DNA of 64,000 bases from Methylobacterium sp. J-030 (lineage in GTDB: Bacteria; Pseudomonadota; Alphaproteobacteria; Rhizobiales; Beijerinckiaceae). A model generated the notes under the pieces. The model worked only from the letters and a program-made list of their open reading frames with translations, did not search any database and had not been told where the DNA came from. Shown in pieces: positions 27,676-36,565 of the stretch (the stretch's first letter is position 1; each line of letters begins with the position of its first letter). The stretch covers positions 44,852 to 108,851 of the forward strand of contig NZ_JAKSYM010000297.1 in assembly GCF_022829545.1 (NCBI RefSeq), read 5' to 3'. The translations under genes were made by a program, and so were the position numbers.

Positions 27676-28650
27676 ATGTCGAAGAAGCACAGCAAGCATC
27701 ATCGCGGCCAGAAACGCGATGACGGCGTGACAGAGAGTGCCGACCTGCATGGATTAGGCCGGACGTCGACCGCCCGCTGGGTCGGCGACGCCGCGCAGGC
27801 CGTGCCCGCCGCGCCGGGCGGCCAGCCTCAGATGCCCGTCCGGGCAGCCCCGGGCATCGTCACGGTCGAGCCGGGTGCCCGCTTCGACCTGGGCGCCGTG
27901 GACACGGGCGCCGACGGCGGCCTCGACAAGGACTGGGCGAAGGACGCGCTCGCCGAGGAACGGGCGCGCATCGTCGCCCTCCAGGAACGCCTCTATGCCG
28001 AGCGGGCCCGCAGCCTGCTGCTGGTCTTCCAGGCGATCGACACCGGCGGCAAGGACGGGACGATCCGGTCCGTGCTGAAAGGCGTCAACCCGCAGGGCTG
28101 CGCCGTCACCTCGTTCAAGGTGCCGACGAGCGACGAACGCGATCACGACTTCCTCTGGCGCTACCACGCCCGGACCCCGGGGCGCGGCATGATCGGCGTG
28201 TTCAACCGCAGCCACTACGAGGACGTGCTGGTGGTGCGCGTGAAGGGGCTCGTGCCGGACGCGGTCTGGCAGAACCGCTACGGCCGGATCAACGACTTCG
28301 AGCGCCTGCTCACCGAATCGGGCACGACGATCCTCAAGTTCTTCCTGCACATCTCCAAGGCGGAGCAGAAGAAGCGTTTGGAGGCCCGCATCGCCGATCC
28401 GGAGAAGCACTGGAAGTTCGATCCGGCCGATCTGGTCGAGCGCAAATCCTGGGATGCCTATCAGCAGGCCTTCGCGGACGCGCTGGCCCGGTGCTCGACC
28501 CCCGACGCCCCGTGGCTGGTGGTGCCGGCCGATCACAAATGGTTCCGCAACTACGTGATCGCGCGGACCGTGGCGGATACGCTGGAGGCGATGGATCCGC
28601 GATTCCCGGAGGCGCCCAAGGGCATCGCGGAATTGACGGTCCCCGACTGA
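27676..28650 (+). CDS. ppk2: PPK2 family polyphosphate kinase
   Basis: A 324-residue PPK2 protein, which transfers phosphate between polyphosphate and nucleotides. After a basic N-terminal segment (MSKKHSKHHRGQKR) come the Walker A loop FQAIDTGGKDGTI (118-130), the conserved FNRSHYEDVLVVRV block and the lid region ISKAEQKKRLEARIADPEKHWKF. WLVVPADHKWFRNYVIA near the end is also typical. It is divergent from the histidine phosphatase gene (96 bases between starts) and 18 bases upstream of the ATPase gene. Whether it favours ADP, AMP or GDP cannot be read from the sequence. Confidence 0.9.
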   Translation: MSKKHSKHHRGQKRDDGVTESADLHGLGRTSTARWVGDAAQAVPAAPGGQPQMPVRAAPGIVTVEPGARFDLGAVDTGADGGLDKDWAKDALAEERARIVALQERLYAERARSLLLVFQAIDTGGKDGTIRSVLKGVNPQGCAVTSFKVPTSDERDHDFLWRYHARTPGRGMIGVFNRSHYEDVLVVRVKGLVPDAVWQNRYGRINDFERLLTESGTTILKFFLHISKAEQKKRLEARIADPEKHWKFDPADLVERKSWDAYQQAFADALARCSTPDAPWLVVPADHKWFRNYVIARTVADTLEAMDPRFPEAPKGIAELTVPD

Positions 28651-28668
28651 AGGCGAGGGAGCCGCGTC

Positions 28669-29823
28669 ATGCTGGTCGTTCGGGAGGTCGCGGTCTCGGG
28701 CTACCGGTCGCTGCGGCGGATCGGCTTCCCGGTCGATGCCCTGTCGGTCTTCGTCGGCGGCAACGGGACCGGCAAGACCAACCTCTACCGGGCGCTCGAG
28801 CTGCTGCAGGCAGCGGCGCGGGGCTCGCTCACCCGCGACCTCGCCGCGGAGGGCGGCATGGAGTCGGCGCTCTGGGCTGGCCGGCGCCGGCAGGGGGAAC
28901 CCGTCCGGATCTGCCTGTCGGCGACGCTGCGCGCGGATAGCCTGGCTCAGGATTTCATCTACGCGGTGGAGATCGGGCTGGTGCCGCAAAATCAGGGCGT
29001 CACCCTGGGGGCGGCCTTCGTGAATGAACCCCAGATCAAGACCGAGCGTCTGACGATTCGGACCCGCGGCCGAACGGCGGTGATCCTCGACCGCGACAGG
29101 CGCTGCGGGTTCGTCCGGGACGCCGACGGCCGGAAACGCTCGCTGGGCGAGGATCTGCTCCCGACCGAGACGGCGCTCGGCAGCCTTCTCGACGCCACCG
29201 GCCATCCGGAGATCGCCCTCGTCCGCCAAGCCCTGACCGCGTGGCGCTTCCACCACGACTTCCGGACGGATGCCGGATCGCCCCTGCGCCGCCCCTGCCT
29301 CGCGGTCACGACGCCGACGCTGTCCTCCGACGGGTCCGACCTCGCCGCCCTCCTCGCCACGCTGGCGCATATCCGCCAGGATACCGACGCGATCGACACG
29401 GCCGTCGACCACGCCTTCCCGGGCGCCCGGCTGATCCTCCCGGCGCCGGGGCACACGGCCAGCTTCGGCGTCCGGTTCCCCGATTTCCCCACCCGGATCT
29501 TCGAGCCGGCCGAATTGTCGGACGGGACCCTGCGTTACCTCGCCCTCGCCGGTGCCCTCCTCGGCTACCGGTTGCCGCCGTTCATCGCCCTGAACGAGCC
29601 GGAGACCAGCCTGCATCCGGATCTCATGGACCCTCTGGCGCGGCTGATCGCCCGGGCGGCCGAGCGGACGCAGGTCTGGCTGGTGACGCATTCCGAGCGT
29701 CTGGCGGAGGGGATCGCCGAGCACGGCGGCGCCCGGCCGCGCACCGTCATCAAGCGCGACGGCGAGACGTGGATCGCCGGGTTGAAGCTGTCGGGCGAGT
29801 TCGAAGAGGCGGAGGCGGAGTGA
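28669..29823 (+). CDS. AAA family ATPase, OLD/RecF-like without nuclease domain
   Basis: A 384-residue ABC-type ATPase. Walker A is GGNGTGKTN (30-38), the signature-like segment is AELSDGTLRYLAL (about 284-296) and Walker B is FIALNEPETSLHP, followed by the switch His in WLVTHSERL. It resembles the ATPase half of OLD/RecF-type proteins but carries no TOPRIM nuclease. It follows ppk2 by 18 bases on the same strand and may share its transcript. No partner nuclease is adjacent, so a role in defence is not supported; DNA maintenance is possible. Confidence 0.8.
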   Translation: MLVVREVAVSGYRSLRRIGFPVDALSVFVGGNGTGKTNLYRALELLQAAARGSLTRDLAAEGGMESALWAGRRRQGEPVRICLSATLRADSLAQDFIYAVEIGLVPQNQGVTLGAAFVNEPQIKTERLTIRTRGRTAVILDRDRRCGFVRDADGRKRSLGEDLLPTETALGSLLDATGHPEIALVRQALTAWRFHHDFRTDAGSPLRRPCLAVTTPTLSSDGSDLAALLATLAHIRQDTDAIDTAVDHAFPGARLILPAPGHTASFGVRFPDFPTRIFEPAELSDGTLRYLALAGALLGYRLPPFIALNEPETSLHPDLMDPLARLIARAAERTQVWLVTHSERLAEGIAEHGGARPRTVIKRDGETWIAGLKLSGEFEEAEAE

Positions 29824-29852
29824 GACAGCCGCAATTCGTCAAGCGCCCGCCC

Positions 29853-30677
29853 TCAATCCTTGTCGAGGGTCAGGTCCGGCGCGTCGGGGTTCTTCATGCC
29901 AACGACGTGGTAGCCCGCATCGACGTGAAGGATCTCGCCGGTCATGCCGGCCGCCATATCGGAGACCAGATAGGCCGCCGTCTCGCCGACCTCCCCGATG
30001 GTCACGGTCCGGCGCAGGGGCGCGTTGTACTCGTTCCACTTCAGGATGTAGCGGAAGTCGCCGATCCCCGAGGCGGCCAGCGTCTTGATCGGGCCGGCCG
30101 AGATCGCGTTGACGCGGATGTTCTTCGGCCCGAGATCGGCCGCGAGGTAGCGCACCGAGGCCTCCAGCGCCGCCTTGGCGACGCCCATCACGTTGTAGTG
30201 CGGCATCCACTTCTCGGCGCCGTAATAGGTCAGCGTCACGAGCGAGCCGCCCGGGCGCATGATCTTCTCGGCGCGCTGCGCCACCGCGGTGAACGAGTAG
30301 CAGGACACGAGGAGCGACTTGGTGAAGTTCTCCTCCGAGGTCTCGATGTAGCGGCCGGTCAGCTCGTCCTTGTCGGAGAAGGCGATGCAGTGGACCACGA
30401 AGTCGACGCCCTCGGGGAAGACCCGCGCGGCCTCCTCGAACACCGCGTCGATGGTCGCCGCCTCGGTCACGTCGCAATGGCCGATGACGTGGGCGTCGAG
30501 TTCCTTCGCCAGCGGCTCGACGCGCTTGCGCAGGGCGTCGCCCTGATAGGTGAAGGCGAGGTCCGCCCCGTGGGCGCGGGCGCTGCGGGCGATGCCCCAG
30601 GCGATCGAGCGGTTGTTGGCGACGCCCAGGACGATGCCCCGCTTGCCCGCCAGAAGGCCCTGCCCGTGTTCCGCCAT
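29853..30677 (-). CDS. fabI: enoyl-[acyl-carrier-protein] reductase (NADH) FabI
   Basis: FabI performs the last reduction of each fatty-acid elongation cycle. The 274-residue product has the FabI nucleotide-binding segment GVANNRSIAWGIA (18-30), the catalytic Tyr161-x6-Lys168 pair (HYNVMGVAKAALE), and the C-terminal TGEILHVDAGYHVVGM. Tyr151/Tyr152 lie before the catalytic pair, as in other FabI proteins. It is followed on the same strand by the dnaJ-like gene upstream, 94 bases apart. Alphaproteobacteria often carry two FabI copies. Confidence 0.93.
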   Translation of the reverse strand: MAEHGQGLLAGKRGIVLGVANNRSIAWGIARSARAHGADLAFTYQGDALRKRVEPLAKELDAHVIGHCDVTEAATIDAVFEEAARVFPEGVDFVVHCIAFSDKDELTGRYIETSEENFTKSLLVSCYSFTAVAQRAEKIMRPGGSLVTLTYYGAEKWMPHYNVMGVAKAALEASVRYLAADLGPKNIRVNAISAGPIKTLAASGIGDFRYILKWNEYNAPLRRTVTIGEVGETAAYLVSDMAAGMTGEILHVDAGYHVVGMKNPDAPDLTLDKD

Positions 30678-30771
30678 GATCGATCCCGAAGCGTCGCGGC
30701 CCCTCTCGGGGCCGGGGGGCCTCCTTAGCGGAGGCGGCCCGGCGACGGAAGTCCGGCCGGCCTCCCGCGCC

Positions 30772-31698
30772 TCAGGCCGCCTTCGCGCCGCGCCGGGCCC
30801 GGGCGAACTCCATCAGCGCCGCGTCCTCGCCCTCCGGCAGGGCGATGGCGGTGGTGGCGAACAGGTCGCCGGGGCCGCCGTCCTTGCGGGGCAGGCCCTT
30901 GCCGCGCAGGCGGAAGGTGCGGCCCGAACTCGTCATCGACGGAATCTTCATCTCGACGGCACCCGTCAGCGTCGGCACGCGAATCGTGCCGCCGAGCACC
31001 GCATCCTCCAGCGGCACGTCGACGGTTGTGCGCAGGTCGGACCCGTCCACGGTGAAGCGCGGGTGCGGCCGGATCCGGATGGTCAGCAGGGCATCGCCCG
31101 GCTCGCCGCGCGGACCCGCGCTCTGGCCGAGGCCGCGGAGCCGAATGGTCTGTCCGTCGATCACGCCGCGGGGGACGACCACGTCGACCTCGCGGCCGGT
31201 GGGCAGATAGAGGCGCAGCTTTTCCTCGCTGGCGACTTGCTCCAGCGTCACGGACAGTTCGGCGGCGATGTCCTCGCCCTTGGGCGTTCCGCGCTGGCCG
31301 CCGGGGCCGGCGCCACCCGCGCGAAAGGCCTCGCCGAAGATGTGCGAGAAGATGTCCTCGCCCATCCCGGCACCCATGCCGCCGCCCATGCCGCCTTGCC
31401 GGCTGCGGGCCATGCCCTCGAAGTCGAATCCGCCGCCGCGTCCGCCGCCGAATCCCTCGAATCCGGTCGCGCGCGGCCGACCATCGGCGTCGATCTCGCC
31501 GCGGTCGAACTGCTTGCGCTTCTCGGCGTCGCCCAGGATCTCGTAGGCCGAATTCGCCTCGGCGAACCGGTCCTTGGCCTTCACGTCGTTGTTGTTGCGG
31601 TCGGGGTGGAAGTCCTTGGCGAGCTTGCGGTAGGCCTTCTTGATGTCGGCCTCGCTCGCCCCCTTGGCCACGCCCAGCACGTCGTAGGGATTGCGCAT
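30772..31698 (-). CDS. DnaJ-type co-chaperone, CbpA-like
   Basis: A 308-residue J-domain protein that should stimulate the DnaK ATPase. The J domain fills residues 1-65 with HPD at 31-33 (KDFHPDRN). A Gly/Phe/Met-rich linker runs from about 70 to 135, and the two substrate-binding CTDs follow (PRGVIDGQTIRLRGLGQ, VPTLTGAVEMKIPSMTSSGRTFRLRGKGLP). The zinc-finger region of true DnaJ is missing, which makes it CbpA/DjlA-like class B. It reads toward fabI and is divergent from the VOC gene. Confidence 0.9.
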   Translation of the reverse strand: MRNPYDVLGVAKGASEADIKKAYRKLAKDFHPDRNNNDVKAKDRFAEANSAYEILGDAEKRKQFDRGEIDADGRPRATGFEGFGGGRGGGFDFEGMARSRQGGMGGGMGAGMGEDIFSHIFGEAFRAGGAGPGGQRGTPKGEDIAAELSVTLEQVASEEKLRLYLPTGREVDVVVPRGVIDGQTIRLRGLGQSAGPRGEPGDALLTIRIRPHPRFTVDGSDLRTTVDVPLEDAVLGGTIRVPTLTGAVEMKIPSMTSSGRTFRLRGKGLPRKDGGPGDLFATTAIALPEGEDAALMEFARARRGAKAA

Positions 31699-31719
31699 GG
31701 AACTCTATGGCTGTGCGGT

Positions 31720-31765
31720 GTGGAAATTCCACCCGGATGTGGGAAGGCTGTTGCATACCTGCAAC
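31720..31765. promoter_or_regulatory. two palindromic sites between dnaJ-like and VOC genes
   Basis: GTGGAA-A-TTCCAC at 31720-31732 (6-base arms, one central base) and GTTGCA-TACC-TGCAAC at 31750-31765 (6-base arms, four central bases) lie in the 215-base divergent region. They are operator-like but match no regulator box that I know. No typical Fur box is visible, although an iron-type ABC operon follows. Confidence 0.4.
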
Positions 31766-31913
31766 GGTCCTGTCCGCGAAAGTCTGCGGGTTCGCGCGGG
31801 ACGTCAAGCGCTGCCCCTCGCCGTGAGCGCGTGTGGGGCATAACTTCGGCGCGACACCGGGTTGCGCGTCCCGAGCCAGCCTGCCCGGGGGCGAATCAAG
31901 GAGCCGAAACCCG

Positions 31914-32297
31914 ATGCGCTACGCCTGCGACCATGTCCATCTGCGCAGCCGCGACGCCGTGCGGGCCGCGGCCTTCTACGTCGAGACCTTCGGCGCGCGG
32001 GAGACGAAGCGCGTCGGCGGCGACCCGGTGCAGCGGGTGGTCCTCGAGCTCGGCGGGCTCACGGTGTTCATCGAGCAGGCCCCGGCCGAGACTGCGCCGG
32101 CCGGGCCGACGCCGTGCCTCGGCCTCGAGCATATCGGCCTGCGCGTCGACGACATCGAGGCGGCGATGGCGGATCTCACCGCCCGGGGCGTCCCGGTCCG
32201 GACCGGGATCACGGAGCGTAGCCCGGACCTGCGGATCGCCTTCGTGGAGGGGCCGGACGGGGCGTTGATCGAGATCCTGGAGCGCAAGTCGGCCTGA
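31914..32297 (+). CDS. VOC family (glyoxalase-like) protein
   Basis: A 127-residue protein with the two beta-alpha-beta-beta-beta modules of the vicinal oxygen chelate fold. Candidate metal ligands are in DHVHL (7-9), LEHIGLRVDDIE and the terminal PDGALIEILE. AAGGAG at 31898-31903 sets the start at ATG 31914. Its TGA overlaps the ATG of the substrate-binding protein by one base, so it is the first gene of the ABC transporter operon. The reaction is unknown; relatives act on methylglyoxal, antibiotics or aromatic diols. Confidence 0.85.
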   Translation: MRYACDHVHLRSRDAVRAAAFYVETFGARETKRVGGDPVQRVVLELGGLTVFIEQAPAETAPAGPTPCLGLEHIGLRVDDIEAAMADLTARGVPVRTGITERSPDLRIAFVEGPDGALIEILERKSA

Positions 32298-33355
32298 TGG
32301 GGTCCGCGTTCCGATACGGCCGGTGGCTCGCCGGATCGCTGGTGCTGCTCCTGGCCCAGGGTGCCGCGGCGCGGCCGTTCACCGACGCCGCCGGCCGGAC
32401 CGTCGAGCTGCCGGATCGAGTCGAGCGCGTGCTGGCCGCAGGCCCCCCGGCCGCGGTGCTGCTCTACACCCTGGCGCCCGACCTCATGGCGGGCTGGGTC
32501 ACCGCACCTCGGCCCGAGGCGCTGCCGTTTCTCGACGCGCGCACCCGGGCGCTGCCGGCCTACGGACGCCTGACCGGGCGCGGCGGCACCGCCAATGTCG
32601 AGGCCGTGCTCACCGCCAAGCCGGACCTCATCGTCGATTCGGGCAGCCTCGGGCCGACCTACGCGTCCCTGGCCGACCGGGTTCAGGCCCAGACCGGCAT
32701 CCCCTACATCCTGCTGGACGGGCGCTTCGCCCGGATGCCGGAGACCTACCGGCAGCTCGGCGCGGCCCTCGGCCGGCAAAGCGAGGCCGACGCCCTCGCG
32801 GCCTACGCGGACGACCTGACGGGCACGGTGGCCAAGGCCATCGCCCCCATCCCGGAGGACAAGCGTCCGCGCGTCTATTACGCCCGCGGGCCGCGCGGAC
32901 TGGAGACGGGCTTTGCCGGCTCGATCAACACCGAGGTGCTGGAGGCGGCCGGCGGCCGGAACGTGGCGCAGGGCGGTGACGGGCGCCTCGGCGCGGTCTC
33001 CCCCGAGCAGATCCTGGCCTGGAACCCGGATGTGATCGTCGCCCTCGATCCGGCCTTCGCGGCAACCGTGCGGACGGACCCGCTCTGGCGGGACGTGACG
33101 GCGGTACGGGCGGGTCGGATCTCTGTGGTGCCGCTTCAACCGTTCCCGTGGTTCGACGCGCCGCCGGGGGTCAATCGGCTCATCGGCCTGCGCTGGCTGG
33201 CGGGGCTGCTCCACCCGGACCTGTTCCCCCAGCCGATGCCGGAGGTGGTGCAGGACTTCTACCGCCGCTTCTATCACGTGGATCTCGACACCGCGCAGGC
33301 GGCCGCGCTGCTCACGGGCGCCCAGCCGAGCGCACCGCCGAGCGCACCGCATTGA
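32297..33355 (+). CDS. periplasmic substrate-binding protein, iron/siderophore-type ABC transporter
   Basis: A 352-residue Peripla_BP_2 protein. Residues 1-25 are a Sec signal peptide ending in GAAA. The mature part begins FTDAAGRTVELPDRVERVLA, the usual opening of ferric-siderophore, haem or cobalamin binding proteins, and contains KPDLIVDSG and WNPDVIVA. It overlaps the VOC gene by one base and the permease by 4 bases. It has an Ala/Pro-rich tail. The ligand cannot be assigned; no TonB receptor or siderophore gene is nearby. Confidence 0.85.
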   Translation: MGSAFRYGRWLAGSLVLLLAQGAAARPFTDAAGRTVELPDRVERVLAAGPPAAVLLYTLAPDLMAGWVTAPRPEALPFLDARTRALPAYGRLTGRGGTANVEAVLTAKPDLIVDSGSLGPTYASLADRVQAQTGIPYILLDGRFARMPETYRQLGAALGRQSEADALAAYADDLTGTVAKAIAPIPEDKRPRVYYARGPRGLETGFAGSINTEVLEAAGGRNVAQGGDGRLGAVSPEQILAWNPDVIVALDPAFAATVRTDPLWRDVTAVRAGRISVVPLQPFPWFDAPPGVNRLIGLRWLAGLLHPDLFPQPMPEVVQDFYRRFYHVDLDTAQAAALLTGAQPSAPPSAPH

Positions 33356-34407
33356 GCCGGGAGCCGGCGATCGCCGCCGTCACGGCGCGGGTCCACCGGG
33401 GCGTCCGGGTCTCGGCGGCGCTGCTCGCCGGGGTTGCCCTCCTGATGCTGGCCATGCTGGGGCTCGCGATCGGAAAATATCCGGTCCCCCTGGCGGATCT
33501 GGCGAACGTGCTCGGGCACCGGCTGCTCGGCCTGCCGGCCCGGGCACCGGCGGCGGTCGACACGGTGGTGATGCAGGTGCGCCTGCCACGGGTCGTGGCC
33601 GCCCTGGTGATCGGCGCAGCCCTGTCGGCGGCGGGGGCGACTTATCAGGGCCTGTTCCGCAACCCGCTGGTCTCGCCCGACATCCTCGGCGTCTCCGCGG
33701 GCGCCGGGCTCGGGGCCGTGCTGGGGATCTATCTCGGCCTGCCGGTGGCGCCGATCCAGGCGCTCGCCTTCCTGGGCGGCCTCGGCGCGGTGGCGGCCGT
33801 GTACGGCGTCGGGCTCGCGGTGCGGCGCCATGATCCGGTCCTGACCCTGGTGCTGGCGGGTGTCGCGGTCGGCGCCGTGCTGGGCGCGGGCATCTCGCTC
33901 CTGAAGGTGCTGGCCGACCCCTACAACCAGTTGCCGGCGATCACCTTCTGGCTGCTCGGCAGCCTGTCCTCGGTCACCCTGGGCGATATCGGCGCGGTGC
34001 TGCCGATGATGCTGCTGGGCCTCGCGCCGCTGATTCTGCTGCGCTGGCGGATGAACCTGATGAGCCTCGGGGACGAGGAGGCCCGGGCGCTCGGCGTCGA
34101 GACGCGGATCCTGCGGCCGGTGCTGATCGCCGGGGCGACCCTGGTCACGGCGGCCGCGGTCTCGATGACCGGGGTGATCGGCTGGATCGGGCTGATCGTG
34201 CCGCACATCGCGCGCCTGCTCGTCGGGCCGGATTACCGCCGGCTGCTCCCGGCCTCCCTGACGCTCGGGGCCGGCTATCTCCTGATCGTCGACCTGATCG
34301 CGCGGAATGCCGGGACGATCGAGGTACCGCTGGGCATCCTCACGGCCCTGGTCGGCGCCCCGTTCTTCCTGTGGCTGCTGGCGGCCGGCCGGAATCGGAT
34401 CGGATGA
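33352..34407 (+). CDS. FecCD-family ABC transporter permease, TTG start
   Basis: A 351-residue inner-membrane permease with about nine or ten helices. The FecCD signatures RLPRVVAALVIGAALSAAGATYQGLFRNPLVSPDILGVSAGAGLGA and GVIGWIGLIVPHIARLLVGPDYR are plain. The only suitable start is TTG 33352, which overlaps the preceding TGA as TTGA; this makes its translation dependent on the upstream gene. Its own stop overlaps the ATPase start. Helix pairs form the channel for the iron-type ligand bound by the protein encoded upstream. Confidence 0.9.
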   Translation: MSREPAIAAVTARVHRGVRVSAALLAGVALLMLAMLGLAIGKYPVPLADLANVLGHRLLGLPARAPAAVDTVVMQVRLPRVVAALVIGAALSAAGATYQGLFRNPLVSPDILGVSAGAGLGAVLGIYLGLPVAPIQALAFLGGLGAVAAVYGVGLAVRRHDPVLTLVLAGVAVGAVLGAGISLLKVLADPYNQLPAITFWLLGSLSSVTLGDIGAVLPMMLLGLAPLILLRWRMNLMSLGDEEARALGVETRILRPVLIAGATLVTAAAVSMTGVIGWIGLIVPHIARLLVGPDYRRLLPASLTLGAGYLLIVDLIARNAGTIEVPLGILTALVGAPFFLWLLAAGRNRIG

Positions 34408-35180
34408 TGCTGCTCCAGGTCGAGGATCTGGCCTACGGCTACGCCGGCCGCACCGTCGGGTCGGGCGTCGCGTTCGGCCTCTCGGCCGGCGAGGTGCTGT
34501 GCCTGCTCGGGCCCAATGGCGGCGGCAAGACGACCCTGCTCAAGACGCTGCTGGGCCTGCTCCCCGCCCGGGCTGGAAAGATCCGGCTCGACGGCTCGGA
34601 TCTGTCCCGGCTGTCGCGGACCCGGATCGCTCGGGTCATGGCCGCCGTGCCGCAGGCGCACGCGGCGTATTTCCCGTTCACGGTCCGCGACATGGTGATG
34701 ATGGGGCGGGCGAGCCGGCTCGGGACGTTCGCGGCGCCCGGCCCGTCCGATCATGCTGCGGCCGAGCGGGCGCTCGCCACGCTCGGGATCGGGCACCTGG
34801 CGGGGGCCGTCTACACCGAGATCAGCGGCGGCGAGCGGCAGCTCGCCCTGATCGCCCGGGCGCTCAGCGGGGAGCCCCGGCTCCTCGTCATGGACGAGCC
34901 GACCGCGAGCCTCGATTTCGGCAATCAGGCCCGGGTCCTCGGGCAGATCCGCCGGCTCGCGCTGGCCAACATCGCCGTGCTGTTCTCCACCCACGATCCC
35001 GGCCACGCCCTGCTCTGCGCCGACCGGGTGATGGCCCTGCACGCGGGGCGGCTCGTCGCCGACGGTCCGTCCACCGAGACGGTGACGCCGGCGCTCCTGC
35101 GCCTGATCTACGGAATCGACGTGGTGATGGCCCCCGTGCCCGGCATCGCGGCGCCGGTCTGTGCGCCGGTGATCCGCTGA
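34404..35180 (+). CDS. ABC transporter ATP-binding protein, FecE-like
   Basis: A 258-residue ATPase. Walker A is GPNGGGKTT (36-44), the signature is ISGGERQLALIARAL, Walker B is LLVMDEPTAS and the switch His lies in FSTHDPGHAL. ATG 34404 overlaps the permease stop as ATGA. It powers the FecCD-type importer. It is the last gene of the four-gene VOC-SBP-permease-ATPase operon, in which every junction overlaps. Confidence 0.91.
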   Translation: MMLLQVEDLAYGYAGRTVGSGVAFGLSAGEVLCLLGPNGGGKTTLLKTLLGLLPARAGKIRLDGSDLSRLSRTRIARVMAAVPQAHAAYFPFTVRDMVMMGRASRLGTFAAPGPSDHAAAERALATLGIGHLAGAVYTEISGGERQLALIARALSGEPRLLVMDEPTASLDFGNQARVLGQIRRLALANIAVLFSTHDPGHALLCADRVMALHAGRLVADGPSTETVTPALLRLIYGIDVVMAPVPGIAAPVCAPVIR

Positions 35181-35725
35181 GCTCCATCCGCCCGACCGCG
35201 CTGAACCGCCGTCGCTTCGAAAGCCGGCCGTCGATCGTGGCGATCCGGAGCGGAGACCAGTCCCGCACCGCCTCGCGGAGGACCCGGACGCGGGCGTGGC
35301 ACGCGCAGGCGGCCGACGAGAGGGCCGCGCGATCGAGGATCGTGATGCGATCACCGACGAGCCAACCGGCGGCGCTACATGGCCGAACGTGGCGGTGTCA
35401 GCGGTCCGGTTGTCACGGGTGGTGGCGACCAGAGCCGGCACGGTGTGGGCGCAGGGGAAGTGACGTGCTTCACCCGCTCATAAACTTCGAAGGCGGTCTG
35501 GCCTCGGGCGTCGGTGATCCGCTCCCGTTGCCACGCGTTCAGCGCTCGGCCCGGATCCGAGGGCGCGTCGAGAAGGGGATCGCCCGTTCGGCCGGCACTG
35601 TCGCATGGCATCGGGCTCGGAAAGATGTGGGACGACAGGCTCCCGAAGGGATCCTCCCAGGCGCGCCCAGCCTCGACCGGGCCCCGACACTGACCTTAAC
35701 TTAGGTTTCCGATCACAGCCCGAGA
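35181..35725. other. 545-base region without a recognisable gene
   Basis: No family match was found between the ABC operon and the GH25 gene. On the minus strand an open frame from about 35393 to the ABC operon end reads GWLVGDRITILDRAALSS and later DWSPLRIATIDGRLSKRRR, which looks protein-like but has no start codon or known relative. A second minus frame at 35375-35611 (78 codons) is equally unassigned. This may be the decayed end of an old gene. Confidence 0.4.
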
Positions 35726-36565
35726 CTACTTGTCGGTGCAAAGCCCCTGTTCCGACAAGTGCTTGTGCTCCCGCGGATCGCAATCGGTGGTGAGGAACGA
35801 GGCCCAATCAGACGGCGTACCGTAGAAGGCGTTGCGATCGACGTCGCCCTGCACGCCGGGGACGCGTCCGGTCGAGGTGAACTGCCAGAGCATCCATTTC
35901 CGGTTGACGAATCTCTGTTCCGGCTCGGCCGCGGTGGAGCGCAACCAGTGCGGATAGTCGGGCAGTTCGCCCTCCAGCACATCCTTGTGGAACGTGATAT
36001 CGGTGTAGATGATCGGGCGCTTGCCGGTGTAGCGCTCCATCTCCTCGAGCATCTCGGTGACCATCGCGAGTGCCTGCGCCTTGGGCAGCTTCTTCGGGCA
36101 GGTCTGCGAATGGCCGTTCCACTCGACGTCGAGCACCGGCGGAAGGGCGGTGGGGTCGTTCGGGACGTTCCGCTTAAACCAGTCCATCTGCTCCTTGGCG
36201 GAGCGGCACCAGAATACGAAGTGATAGGCACCCCGCGGAACGCCGGCCCGGGCCGCGCCGTCCCAGTTGGTCCGGAAGCGCTCGTCGACGTGGTCGCCGC
36301 CCTCGGTCGCCTTGATGAAGGCGAACTGCGTCCCGGCAGCCCGGACCGAGGCCCAATCGACGTTGCCCTGCCACTTCGAGATGTCGATGCCCTGGATCGG
36401 GTGCAGCTTGGCCTTGGCCACGCCGGGATGGGGCTTGGCATCGCCCTTGGTCGGGTAGAAATCGTTGTTGGAGGCGCAGGCCGCCAGGCCGGCGAGAACC
36501 ACCGCCGCGGCGACCCGACCCACGAGCCGGCGGGCGGCCCTCAGCCGCCCGGTCACGCCGAGCAT
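35726..36565 (-). CDS. GH25-type muramidase lipoprotein
   Basis: A 279-residue glycoside hydrolase family 25 enzyme that should cut the MurNAc-GlcNAc bond of peptidoglycan. Residues 1-29 form a lipoprotein signal with lipobox LAAC, Cys30 being the lipid anchor. The GH25 signature GIDISKWQGNVDW (59-71) and the acidic pair Asp146-x-Glu148 in VLDVEWNG are present, followed by IIYTD and WMLWQFTSTGRVPGV. ATG 36565 is chosen because it gives the shortest canonical signal; ATG 36610 is the alternative. It is probably anchored in the envelope and used in wall remodelling rather than attack. Confidence 0.85.
   Translation of the reverse strand: MLGVTGRLRAARRLVGRVAAAVVLAGLAACASNNDFYPTKGDAKPHPGVAKAKLHPIQGIDISKWQGNVDWASVRAAGTQFAFIKATEGGDHVDERFRTNWDGAARAGVPRGAYHFVFWCRSAKEQMDWFKRNVPNDPTALPPVLDVEWNGHSQTCPKKLPKAQALAMVTEMLEEMERYTGKRPIIYTDITFHKDVLEGELPDYPHWLRSTAAEPEQRFVNRKWMLWQFTSTGRVPGVQGDVDRNAFYGTPSDWASFLTTDCDPREHKHLSEQGLCTDK

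Noticed and set aside
24643..28650. Plus-strand open frame of 1335 codons opposite the synthetase gene
   Set aside because: Only its last 324 codons encode PPK2. The rest is an Arg/Gly/His-rich antisense frame with no start site or domain, an effect of high GC.
28669..29823. AAA ATPase as part of a phage-defence system
   Set aside because: No nuclease, reverse transcriptase or toxin gene is adjacent; neighbours are ppk2 and fabI.
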